Shown in pieces: positions 45,166 to 53,479 of a stretch of 64,000 bases of DNA. The notes under the pieces are model-generated. The model was not told the DNA's origin, ran no database searches, and saw nothing but the letters and a program-made list of their open reading frames with translations. Source of the stretch: CAKMMH01 sp927798255 (GTDB lineage: Bacteria; Bdellovibrionota_C; UBA2361; CAKMMH01); assembly GCA_034180415.1 (NCBI GenBank), contig JAXFOK010000015.1, positions 1 through 64,000 of the forward strand, in the 5' to 3' direction. Position numbers and translations under genes: made by a program. How positions within the stretch are numbered: the first letter of the stretch is position 1; every line of letters starts with the position of its first letter.

Positions 45166-45492
45166 TTATGCTCTTTCTTTAGCTCTGTCTTTTCTTGCTC
45201 TACGTGCTTCTTTAATCTTAGCAAGTCTTGCCTCTTCTTTGTCTTCAAAAATATTTGATATATTATTTTTGATTAAAGTTCTAACAAGAGCGCTAGGTTT
45301 TGCACCATTTTCGATCCAAGATTTTACTCTTTCTTCTTTTAAAACTACTAAAGGAGGATCTTGCATAGGGTTATATGAACCAACAATCTCGATATATTTT
45401 CCATCTCTTCTAAAACCAGTTTCTGTTGCTACTATTCTATAAAACGGATTTTTTTTCTTTCCATGTCTTGAAAGTCTTAGTGTAACTGCCAC
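45166..45492 (-). CDS. rpsP: 30S ribosomal protein S16
   Basis: The 108-residue ribosomal protein starts at GTG 45492 (GTG-GCA-GTT giving MAVTLRLSRHGKKKNPFYRI), with GGAG 9 bases before. A longer frame from an ATG at 45540 would add sixteen hydrophobic residues not found in S16. The C-terminal 25 residues are charged and longer than in E. coli. trmD lies 110 bases downstream. Confidence 0.95.
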   Translation of the reverse strand: MAVTLRLSRHGKKKNPFYRIVATETGFRRDGKYIEIVGSYNPMQDPPLVVLKEERVKSWIENGAKPSALVRTLIKNNISNIFEDKEEARLAKIKEARRARKDRAKERA

Positions 45493-45753
45493 GTTTTTTT
45501 TTCTCCAAATAAAAATAAAAAATAAAAATTTATTACACACTTAAATGCTATAAGTTAAGAAAACAAATCTTCTTAATTTATGTTAACTAGAGAAGTATAA
45601 ACTTAACTTATTGTAAATGAAAGTGTTATCGATAAAAAAATAAAATTTTTTACTAGATGTCCTATAAAATTTTGTTCACAAATTTATCATATTATTGTAT
45701 AATTTGCAAATAGTTAGGTGGTATTTATTAGATATTTTAAAGAGAATGCTTAT

Positions 45754-46095
45754 ATGAAAAATATTAAAATATTCATACTTTTCCTAGTTTTTTTAGTAAT
45801 TTATCCTTTTTTAAGTGTTTTTTGTCAAGATTTAGCGATAGCTTCAGATGATATTAATTTAGATAGCCCTGATGATGTTGTGTTTTGTGCTGCTGTAATG
45901 CCATGCGATGAGCAAGGGAATGTTCTTAAAGAATATTTAGATAGTGATTGTTTAAGCGTATATCAAGAAAGATGCCTTAGATATAAGTTGAACGATATTT
46001 CAGAGAAAGAATGTAACTGTAATAAGACATTAAAGAAAAAGAATAGAAAAATTAAAAAATTGAAAGCAAAAATAAAATTTTTGCAAAGGAGATAA
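45754..46095 (+). CDS. Small secreted Cys-containing protein, unknown
   Basis: The 113-residue product has a signal peptide (MKNIKIFILFLVFLVIYPFL, likely cut near FCQD), then a short domain with six cysteines (CAAVMPCDEQG, DSDCLSVYQERC, CNCNKT) and a very basic tail rich in Lys/Arg. The ATG at 45754 is preferred; an earlier start would add residues before the signal. It is inserted between rpsP and ffh on the opposite strand. Function unknown. Confidence 0.6.
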   Translation: MKNIKIFILFLVFLVIYPFLSVFCQDLAIASDDINLDSPDDVVFCAAVMPCDEQGNVLKEYLDSDCLSVYQERCLRYKLNDISEKECNCNKTLKKKNRKIKKLKAKIKFLQRR

Positions 46096-46137
46096 CTTTC
46101 AATTTATTTTTGATATTATTATTTAGTAATCATCAAG

Positions 46138-46212
46138 TCAAAATTACGAGTCAGGTATTAAGGTTTCAAGCGTCAGATAACTGGTTGCAGAATCCTGAAT
46201 GCTGATAGCAGA
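46138..46212. repeat. Degenerate GTTTCAAG-type repeat array
   Basis: Units GAGTCAGGTATTAAGGTTTC, AAGCGTCAGATAACTGGTT and GCAGAATCCTGAATGCTGAT lie between two convergent genes. They share words with the array at 34040. Confidence 0.5.
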
Positions 46213-46230
46213 TTGATGTCACTTATTTTA

Positions 46231-47571
46231 TTAAAACCTAAAATTCCTAAACGACTTCATTAAATTTCCCATACCCATACTATTAATTTTTTTCATCATT
46301 TGCTTCATTTGGGTAAATTGTTTTAAAAGTTGGTTAACATCTTCAATTCTTGTGCCAGAACCTAATGCAATTCTTTGCCTTCTACTACCATTTATAATAT
46401 CACTATTTCGTCTTTCTTTTTTAGTCATAGAAAGAATTATAGCTTCAACTTTTTTCATTTCTTTATTTGCATCATCATCATTTACTTTTTTTGTAAGTTC
46501 GCCCATGCCAGGAATCATTCCAAGTATTGATGAAAAACTTCCCATCTTCTTTATCATTTTTAATTGAGATAAAAAGTCATCAAATGAAAACTCGTTTTTC
46601 TTAAATTTTTGTTCTAGTTTTTTACTTTCTTCTAAATCAAAATTTTCTGTTGCCTTTTCAATTAATGTTAAGACATCTCCCATACCTAAAATTCTAGAAG
46701 CCATTCTATCAGGGTGGAATACTTCAAGTGCATCACCTTTTTCACCAACACCAATAAATTTGATAGGAACTCCTGTAACTTTTTTCATTGAAAGTGCAGC
46801 ACCGCCTCTTGCGTCACCATCGAGCTTTGTAAGAATTAAACCAGTAAGAGGTAATGTTTCTAAAAATCCTGTTGCAACATTTACTGCCTCTTGTCCGGTC
46901 ATTGCGTCAGCTATAAGTAAAATTTCTTGAGGTGTAAATTTTTTGTTAATTAAAGAAAGCTCTTTCATAAGCTCTTTATCAATTTGAAGTCTTCCTGCAG
47001 TATCAATAATCATCACAGGAATACCCTTGTTTTCAGCTAGCTTTTTAGCTTCTTTTACAATTTTTACAGGATCTTGCTTAGGGTTTGAATCAAAGACTTC
47101 AATGTTATTTTGATTTCCAAGTGTTTTTAACTGCTCAATTGCTGCTGGCCTATAAACATCAGCTGGCACTAAAAGAGATGATTTCTTAAATTCTTTTTTT
47201 ATATATTTTGCAAGTTTTACAGATGTAGTAGTTTTACCTGAACCTTGAAGGCCAACAAGCATAATAATGGCCGGAGGGGCTGCGTTTAATTTTAAGTCTT
47301 CACTATTTTCTCCCATTACCTTTGTAAGTTCTTCATTTACTATTTTAATAATTTGTTTATCGGGAGTTAAGCATTTTAAAACATCTTCTCCAAGAGCTTT
47401 TTGAGCCACACTATCACAAAATTCTTTTGCAACTTTAAAGTTAACATCTGCTTCAAGCAGAGCCATTCTTACTTGTCTTAATGCATCATCTAATTCTTTT
47501 TTGGTTATTACGCTTTTTCCTCTAATAAGATTAAAAGCATTTTTCATTTTTGAGTGTAGTGAATCGAACAT
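46231..47571 (-). CDS. ffh: Signal recognition particle protein Ffh
   Basis: The 446-residue GTPase carries signal sequences to FtsY with the SRP RNA. Order: N domain, G domain (GLQGSGKTTTSVKLA near residue 107, DTAGRL, TKLDGDARGG), then the methionine-rich M domain (GSGTRIEDVNQLLKQFTQMK, MKKINSMGMGNLMKSF). Length is normal. It lies upstream of rpsP/trmD on the same strand but separated by a + strand gene. Confidence 0.97.
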   Translation of the reverse strand: MFDSLHSKMKNAFNLIRGKSVITKKELDDALRQVRMALLEADVNFKVAKEFCDSVAQKALGEDVLKCLTPDKQIIKIVNEELTKVMGENSEDLKLNAAPPAIIMLVGLQGSGKTTTSVKLAKYIKKEFKKSSLLVPADVYRPAAIEQLKTLGNQNNIEVFDSNPKQDPVKIVKEAKKLAENKGIPVMIIDTAGRLQIDKELMKELSLINKKFTPQEILLIADAMTGQEAVNVATGFLETLPLTGLILTKLDGDARGGAALSMKKVTGVPIKFIGVGEKGDALEVFHPDRMASRILGMGDVLTLIEKATENFDLEESKKLEQKFKKNEFSFDDFLSQLKMIKKMGSFSSILGMIPGMGELTKKVNDDDANKEMKKVEAIILSMTKKERRNSDIINGSRRQRIALGSGTRIEDVNQLLKQFTQMKQMMKKINSMGMGNLMKSFRNFRF

Positions 47572-47614
47572 ATATTTCCTTAAGTTATTATTTTGTAAAT
47601 TATTAAATCATATC

Positions 47615-48760
47615 TTAAAAGCTTTCAAAAGCATTAGGGTCTGTAGTCGGTTTCATTTCTACAGGCTTTCTATTATTATTTTCTAGAGAATATTTAGACT
47701 TAATATATTGAGGCCAAACTCTTAATGCGTCAAGACATTTAGGGGAATAAATTCCGTTTTGTTCGCATATTGAACTTGGGTAGGTCTCTTCAAAACTGCT
47801 AATTTCCTTTAAAAAATCTTGGCAATCTCTTGATAAATAAATAATTTTGTCAACTTGCTTTAAATTTTGATTTGTATCTTCGTTTTTTTTGCTTTTTGAC
47901 TTTTCTTCATCTGAGATGGTGTTAAAGATATCAAAATCACCAAGTTCTAAATTATTTTGATTTTTGCATGTTATACATTTGTCTGAATATCTTTCTTTTT
48001 TTTCTCTACAAAGATTTCTCACTATTTTATCTCCAATTGAGATAACTTTCATAAAATTATTTATTGAGTTTTGAGTCTTGTATAAATTTTTAGCATTAAA
48101 ATAATCTGTTTTTAATTTTGGAATTTTGATATTATCAATCTTTTTAAAAAAATCTTTAAGTTCGGGAATTTCTTTCTTATCATTAGAGCTACTTTCTTTT
48201 GCATTTGAAATAATAATGTGAGAATAACCTTCTATACATCGCTTATCTTTATATCCATATTTTGCACATAATCCAATAGGGGAGTAGGGATAAAGAGCAA
48301 GAAGTTCTTTAACAATATCTTCACATTTTGTATTTTGTGGATCTGGTTTGTAATTTAAGTCTTTGTGAAAATTTGGCATGCAAATTAATGGCACAGTTTT
48401 TTCAAGTTCGTTTAATAAAACTTTTTTAGCATTAGAGATAATATCTTTATCATTTGTTTTTAAAGAGTTAGTGTAATCGCTTTTGGCTTTAGCAACTGAC
48501 AACTCTTGAACTTTCACAAAAGTGTCATTATCTCCATGTTCATTTTTGCCTTTAATATGATTAATTGTATCATCGATATTAACTAAAGTTTCTAAAGTAT
48601 CTTTTTGAGATTTCTCTAATTTCTCTAAATTTTTATTAAACTCTTCATTAATTTTTAATGAATCATTATTGACATTATCTTCACCATAAGAAATCGTTGA
48701 AAAACATAAACTAAAAATTATAAAAGTAATTGATATTTTTTTTAAAATATTTTTTGACAT
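47615..48760 (-). CDS. Secreted Cys-rich protein, unknown
   Basis: The 381-residue exported protein has a signal peptide ending STISYG. It has at least ten cysteines, two of them in similar units (SPIGLCAKYGYKDKRCIEGY and PSSICEQNGIYSPKCLDALR), which look like a duplicated two-Cys motif. CREKKERYSDKCITCKNQ is a third Cys group. The remaining sequence is charged helices. No family is recognised. It lies 44 bases upstream of ffh on the same strand. Confidence 0.65.
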   Translation of the reverse strand: MSKNILKKISITFIIFSLCFSTISYGEDNVNNDSLKINEEFNKNLEKLEKSQKDTLETLVNIDDTINHIKGKNEHGDNDTFVKVQELSVAKAKSDYTNSLKTNDKDIISNAKKVLLNELEKTVPLICMPNFHKDLNYKPDPQNTKCEDIVKELLALYPYSPIGLCAKYGYKDKRCIEGYSHIIISNAKESSSNDKKEIPELKDFFKKIDNIKIPKLKTDYFNAKNLYKTQNSINNFMKVISIGDKIVRNLCREKKERYSDKCITCKNQNNLELGDFDIFNTISDEEKSKSKKNEDTNQNLKQVDKIIYLSRDCQDFLKEISSFEETYPSSICEQNGIYSPKCLDALRVWPQYIKSKYSLENNNRKPVEMKPTTDPNAFESF

Positions 48761-48943
48761 ATAAAACCAAATCCTTTTATTAATATTTTGAAAAACAATT
48801 ATACAAATTCTATTTTATCATAAAAGAATATAGAAAAATACTGTAGATCTAGTAAAAATAGCTACCTAGTAAGATAGGTTAAAATTAGCATTTATGCTTA
48901 TGTGCATCATGTTTTATAATAATTGAATTAAATATTTAAAGAT

Positions 48944-49699
48944 TTATACTAAATATTTAGTAAAGTTTGCGACATTACTAGCGTTAGCATCAAGTGCTTT
49001 TTGAGGTTCATCAACAATTTCGTTTTGAAGAGTATTAGTTAGCTTTATTGCTTCTTCAAAATTATTTAATTTATTTCCGACATCTAAATTTTTGTCTGTT
49101 TCGTTTTTAACTTCTTCGAAATTCTTTGAAATAGTATGTTTTAGTAATGTAATTCTTGCTTCTGCTGTTTTTACTGTTGCTAGTGTGTTTATAATATTCT
49201 CTTTTTTTGATAATTCAATTTTTTCTATTCCAAAGCCATCTTTTATGTCGTCTGGAAATATTATGTCTAGTGTTTGACCAATTTTATTTTCGACATAAAT
49301 CTTGGCTTCTTCATCAGTTAATGGTTTTATACTATCGAAATCGGTTTCATCAGTTAAAGTTTTCATTCCAGAAAGAAGATCGTTTGCTTCTTTTTGTAAA
49401 ACTTGAACTTTCTTTGGTACGATTTCTGCATTACTGTTTGCAACTTGTTCAACGATACCTTTTATACTTTCAAACATATCGCTTATTTTTTCTGTTGCAT
49501 CGTTTGCAAGATTTAGTATAGAAATTGTTTTATTAGTTTCTTCTGTACGTTTTAGATTTGATTCTTTAGGTTTAGAAGATACAGAAACTACGTCAACTAG
49601 CGTATTGATTGCGCTTTGTACTTTATTGGTAACTGCTTCGCCCGTAGGCCTGTTTACCTTTTCAAGTATTATGTTGTTATTAGTTCCTTCTATTTTCAT
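48944..49699 (-). CDS. Helical protein, unknown; faint flagellin-like tail
   Basis: The 251-residue protein has no signal peptide and is rich in helices with Asn/Lys/Val. The C-terminal 45 residues (FEEAIKLTNTLQNEIVDEPQ, then ALDANASNVANFTKYLV) recall the D0 tail of flagellins in spacing of small residues. That match is weak, and no N-terminal flagellin signature is seen. A type III substrate is one possibility given sctV and the FliN-like gene, but this is inference. Confidence 0.5.
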   Translation of the reverse strand: MKIEGTNNNIILEKVNRPTGEAVTNKVQSAINTLVDVVSVSSKPKESNLKRTEETNKTISILNLANDATEKISDMFESIKGIVEQVANSNAEIVPKKVQVLQKEANDLLSGMKTLTDETDFDSIKPLTDEEAKIYVENKIGQTLDIIFPDDIKDGFGIEKIELSKKENIINTLATVKTAEARITLLKHTISKNFEEVKNETDKNLDVGNKLNNFEEAIKLTNTLQNEIVDEPQKALDANASNVANFTKYLV

Positions 49700-49785
49700 T
49701 TTTTTTATTAATTAATTTCCTTTTTTTCTCCTTGCGAGGTTATATGTCGACACTATGTTTAAAAACTTTAGTGTTTTTTTTATAA

Positions 49786-50661
49786 CTATAAGAAAATTTT
49801 CTTAAATTTGTTGTTTTTGCTCTCAACGTGCTCATTTGGAGCAAAAATTTTCTTTAAATTTTCAAAACGAAGGATATTCGGGTCTTCCTTTGATAGATAA
49901 GAAATGACATCACCTAGGCTTCTTCCTAGCAAAAATTTAGGCAAATATTCATATTTTACGCACTCATAGACGTATTCTGAGGCTATTCTTGATGATTGAC
50001 TAATAGCCCTATCTAAATGAAGTGCTATATGAAAACTTGTTACTTTTGGATTATAACGCTCTAAACTTATTGAAAATTCTTCCCCAGAAACGGAGGCTAG
50101 GGCCTTTAATCTTAATATCTTCATAGTAATTTTAGGGTCAGGTTGCCTAAATCTGTCAAGTACGTGTTCAGTTGGTCTTAAAACCTTATTGTAAAGATCA
50201 GTTAAACATGAAATCGTAAAATATATAGAATTATTTAGGATAAGTATTTCATTTATTGTGATATCTCTTGTTTGAAAATACTTTTCGGTACTTTCTAAAA
50301 CTTCTATTCCGTGTCCATGTTTAGAATCATCTTTCATAAAAGCAAGTTCTAGCTCTTTGTCGATTTTTGATGTTTTTTTATCACCAAATCTAACAATATC
50401 AATATCTCTTGGGCGTCTAAATGAAAAATTGTAATTTAACGCAAATCCTAGTGCTAATCTTGCGGCTCCTCCTTTAAAACCGTATTGAGGGGGAATTGTT
50501 GGGAGTAAATCAATTTGAGGAAGTTTTATTGATAAAATGTTATCTACAAATGACTCGAATTTTACTTTTGGTGCTAATTTTAAAATATCATTAGGTATAT
50601 TTAAAAAATTGTAAGATTGCTTTATTAGTTTGATTTTATTAATATTTTCGTTTTGACTCAT
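49786..50661 (-). CDS. Nucleotidyltransferase-like protein, divergent
   Basis: The 291-residue protein contains GFKGGAARLALG followed by RRPRDIDIVRFG, the spacing of the GG and Asp-x-Asp motifs of polymerase-beta nucleotidyltransferases, and FQTRDITINEILI, like motif B of CCA enzymes (RRDFTIN). The C-terminal half is helical. It may modify RNA or act as a toxin-like enzyme. Conserved catalytic Asp residues seem present. It differs strongly from the head domain at 11464. Confidence 0.5.
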   Translation of the reverse strand: MSQNENINKIKLIKQSYNFLNIPNDILKLAPKVKFESFVDNILSIKLPQIDLLPTIPPQYGFKGGAARLALGFALNYNFSFRRPRDIDIVRFGDKKTSKIDKELELAFMKDDSKHGHGIEVLESTEKYFQTRDITINEILILNNSIYFTISCLTDLYNKVLRPTEHVLDRFRQPDPKITMKILRLKALASVSGEEFSISLERYNPKVTSFHIALHLDRAISQSSRIASEYVYECVKYEYLPKFLLGRSLGDVISYLSKEDPNILRFENLKKIFAPNEHVESKNNKFKKIFL

Positions 50662-50829
50662 ACTACATAAACCTTAAATAAAAATCATACAGAAAGATAA
50701 TCTTGTGAATAAACAAAAATGCTTCACTTAGTTTTGTTATTTTAAGCATAAAAAATTTTTGGTTAAGATTTTAATTTGCGTTAACATGAAAGAGTTGTGA
50801 CTTAAAAACCTAAAAAAAGGAGAACTCTT

Positions 50830-51015
50830 ATGGCTAATAATAAAAATCAAATTAAATTTAATGGTAGCGAATATGCATGGAATGGAAATTTTTGGTATGA
50901 TACTAAGACTTTTATGATTCCTTCTACAATTATTGCTGAAAACTTAACAAGAGAGCTTAGCAAAAAGCTTGGTGTTAAACCAAATATTGTGATTGAAAAT
51001 AATCATGCTCAATAA
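50830..51015 (+). CDS. Small basic protein of 61 residues, unknown
   Basis: The peptide begins MANNKNQIKFNGSEYAWNGN and has aromatic residues (WYDTKTF) followed by a helix (IIAENLTRELSKKLGVKPNI). An excellent AAAGGAG site precedes the ATG by 8 bases, which supports real coding. No signal peptide or family is recognised. The 51016-51260 stretch after it holds no gene that I can support. Confidence 0.6.
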   Translation: MANNKNQIKFNGSEYAWNGNFWYDTKTFMIPSTIIAENLTRELSKKLGVKPNIVIENNHAQ

Positions 51016-51260
51016 TTAAATGTATGCTTAGTTCCTTTAAAAATGTTTATATGTAAGATTTTTAAAGGAATCTAGGTCTAATATTCATAATTCTTTAAAT
51101 TCATATAAGTCTGCTTCATGTCTCTTTAACACTAATAATTTCATATTCGTTTCATGTTAGTTTTATAATATTTATTAAATTTCACATCATAACAATTTGT
51201 AGTTATATTTTTATTTTTGTTTTTAGAATTTAATAATGTGGTAGAAAAATGCCCAATTAA

Positions 51261-51485
51261 CATATAACAAATGATAATTTTTGCAAAACAAAGAAGCTAG
51301 CTTGTCCAGTTGCTACGCAATCAATAGTTCTTGTCTCACATCATTTTAATTCATTTGAAAATATAAGGGAAAGTTTCATTAATATTAATAAAATGATTAA
51401 AAGTTTATTAATAAAAACGAAATTTGAAAATGTTGATATGCAATTAGAAATTTTAGAAAAAGGGGATATTCGCAAGATTCGATAA
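51261..51485 (+). pseudogene. Start-less coding remnant
   Basis: A 74-codon open stretch without an initiating ATG at its head has coding-like composition (KKLACPVATQSIVLVSHHFN, SFENIRESFININKMIKSLL, then LIKTKFENVDMQLEILEKGD). It lies just before the 116-residue gene at 51541. It looks like a broken gene whose start has been lost. Confidence 0.4.
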
Positions 51486-51540
51486 AACAATATTATCTGA
51501 TGCATAAAAAAATACTTTAGAAACATTATTTAAAAATAAT

Positions 51541-51891
51541 ATGTTAAAGTTAGCTGTAATAAGAAAAGTTGCAGGTTTTGTGAAAGCAAGATTTGGTAAA
51601 AAAGAGTTAATAGATATCTTAACTGACAAAGATGTTAATAAAAATATAGAAAATTCAATGAAAGTATTATTGATAAAAGGTAATTTAAATGAATTGTCAA
51701 ATCTTATTGAAACGTTAAAGAAAAGTGGTGTTAAAGTAGAAGTTATATTAAATGGGTTAAAAAATGTTTCAAAAGGCGTAATAAATTATTTAATTGATAA
51801 TTATGATGAAAATCAGTTAAAAAAAAATTCTATGTTTTCTGGGGGCAGATCGTTTGTCAGAGAAGGATTCATTAATTATATTAAAAGATAG
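51541..51891 (+). CDS. Hypothetical helical protein, perhaps gene fragment
   Basis: The 116-residue product is Lys/Asn-rich and helical (KVAGFVKARFGKKELIDILT, DKDVNKNIENSMKVLLIKGN). No clear ribosome site is seen before the ATG. It lies between two start-less coding remnants, so it may be the middle of one decayed gene rather than an intact one. No family is recognised. Confidence 0.4.
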   Translation: MLKLAVIRKVAGFVKARFGKKELIDILTDKDVNKNIENSMKVLLIKGNLNELSNLIETLKKSGVKVEVILNGLKNVSKGVINYLIDNYDENQLKKNSMFSGGRSFVREGFINYIKR

Positions 51892-51954
51892 TGAAGTCTA
51901 AAGTAAAATCATTAATACTATTTAAAAAATGTTGGTAATAATATAAGACAATAA

Positions 51955-52077
51955 AAAGATGATTTGCATTTAGGAAAATATAATTACAATAAAGCAAGTA
52001 TGAATTCTTTAATAGCTTTAAATAATATTTTAAAAAGCTATTTTGATGAACAAGAAATAGCAGAGATGATGGTATAG
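51955..52077 (+). pseudogene. Short coding remnant
   Basis: A 40-codon open stretch (DDLHLGKYNYNKASMNSLIA, then LNNILKSYFDEQEIAEMMV) has coding-like composition but no start at its head and ends in TAG. It continues the decayed locus that begins at 51261. The 52078-52237 stretch that follows holds no gene. Confidence 0.35.
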
Positions 52078-52237
52078 CTTGATATTGATTATCATAAAAT
52101 AATTTATATAATATCATGTATTTTAAAAGACTAAATATTTAAGATTTAAGGTTTTTAATAATATTTTAATAAGTTTCCATTGTGATATAAGAAGTTGTTT
52201 CATTGTTTTTTCCTTGATTGATTTATATTTTTTAGGC

Positions 52238-52299
52238 TACCTTAATCTTTTTCTAAGTAGCGTTAAGGTATTTTTATAAAAGATATCTTAACGCTACTT
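52238..52299 (+). promoter_or_regulatory. Leader with two mutually exclusive hairpins
   Basis: TACCTTAA (52238-52245) can pair with TTAAGGTA (52263-52270). The overlapping AAGTAGCGTTAAGGTAT (52255-52271) can instead pair with ATATCTTAACGCTACTT (52283-52299), a 17-bp stem with one G-U pair. Only one can form at a time. It lies 54 bases before the gene at 52354. The arrangement looks like an attenuator, but it could also be a terminator or an operator palindrome. Confidence 0.5.
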
Positions 52300-52353
52300 A
52301 CAACAGGGTAAGATAGCAAAAAAAATTCCCGAAAAATAAATAAAGGAATAAAA

Positions 52354-52860
52354 ATGAAACACTATAATTTCTCTTGGCGTATCAGCGATACTAATTCGGG
52401 TAAGCAAGTTCTTTCGCCGATTTCTGCTGAGGATAGGGAGTATAATCCATTAACTGACATCGCAGTACAAGGAGATGCGCTAACGCTTAAAACCCGTTCG
52501 GAGCTTAAGTGCTTTGAATATGACGAAGATAAAACTTTTCATGACATGAGTGAGACGCTTAGCCTGTCTTTGCCGATCGATAAATTTGCGGTACAGTTTT
52601 TTAATAACCGTGCGAAAATTAAAGCGGCGAAAGATAGGACGAAAAGGGCGCTCTTAACGCTTACTCTTCCTGGTAATGCCAAAATTTATAGGGCTAACAA
52701 TGTCCTTATTAAATTTTATAGGGGCATTTACCTTTACTTTGCCGCCATCATGAATGATGGCGATGAAGTAAAGGTTGCCTTTAATAATGAAGATGGAGCA
52801 AAGCTCAAACTTCGCACGTACGCCTTCAAAGATGGGTGTATGAATATCTACAATAATTAA
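52354..52860 (+). CDS. Hypothetical beta-rich protein, atypical base use
   Basis: The 168-residue protein has no signal peptide. It has alternating hydrophobic strands (ETLSLSLPIDKFAVQFFNNR, GIYLYFAAIMNDGDEVKVAF). The codons are visibly richer in G and C than the neighbours (for example GCG, CGC, GCC), which suggests recent transfer. A 61479 gene product shares a similar PID-K-A-x-F segment, perhaps a distant relative. No family is recognised; AAAGGAATAAAA precedes the ATG. Confidence 0.55.
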   Translation: MKHYNFSWRISDTNSGKQVLSPISAEDREYNPLTDIAVQGDALTLKTRSELKCFEYDEDKTFHDMSETLSLSLPIDKFAVQFFNNRAKIKAAKDRTKRALLTLTLPGNAKIYRANNVLIKFYRGIYLYFAAIMNDGDEVKVAFNNEDGAKLKLRTYAFKDGCMNIYNN

Positions 52861-53114
52861 GGTTTTATACCTTAGACCTATCAATCACATGAGGGAAGGT
52901 CTTTTTAACAAGGTTTTCTCTCATAATATTTTTAATCAATGAATTCTACACTCAATATAAATTTGTATCCTACGTTGTGTTATTAAGATTGTTAACTTTC
53001 AAGAATTGTTTTTAAGAAACTTGTATCAAATGAAAAAATGAATTAAAGAATAAAGATTTTTAAGTTAATAAGAAAAAGAAAGAAGAAAGATTGAGAAAGC
53101 CTTCTCAATAACTT

Positions 53115-53290
53115 CCTAACCCCAATCAGTAATAACTTCATGGGGCTAGGTGAGTCGGAGGGAGGGCTTTAGTCTTCTTTAGTTCCCCCTTGTAGTTGAA
53201 GAACTAGGAGGTCTATAGCATCCTCTTTTTGAACCAACAGCGGGGCTAGATATCTATCTGCGCCCCACAGGCAGCCTGAAGTCGGCTGCT
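53115..53290. ncRNA. Candidate structured RNA, GC-rich
   Basis: Within a very AT-rich area this stretch is GC-rich and full of complementary runs. They are CCTAACCCC with GGGGCTAGG (53115-53150), TAGTTC with GAACTA (53180-53206), GGGGC with GCCCC (53242-53266) and GCAGCC with GGCTGC (53271-53289). All frames have stops. It does not match RNase P, tmRNA, 6S or SRP RNA signatures that I can recognise. It lies in the 52861-53479 gap before the Fic gene. Transcription direction is unknown. Confidence 0.45.
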
Positions 53291-53479
53291 ATTTTTAAGA
53301 TTATATGTAAGATTCTGATGTTGTTTTAAATTTTTTTAGTTGCCCCATAATAAGGCCTTAATATTAATAAAATTAAAGGAGTAATGTTTCATGTATTTAT
53401 TTCCTTTTGTCCTCATAAAACTTTTCATGTATAATACAACCTGGTGTTATCTTAGAATTTAAATATATTATTTGTTATT

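Noticed and set aside
48944..49699. True flagellin gene
   Set aside because: No N-terminal flagellin signature; only the tail spacing is similar.
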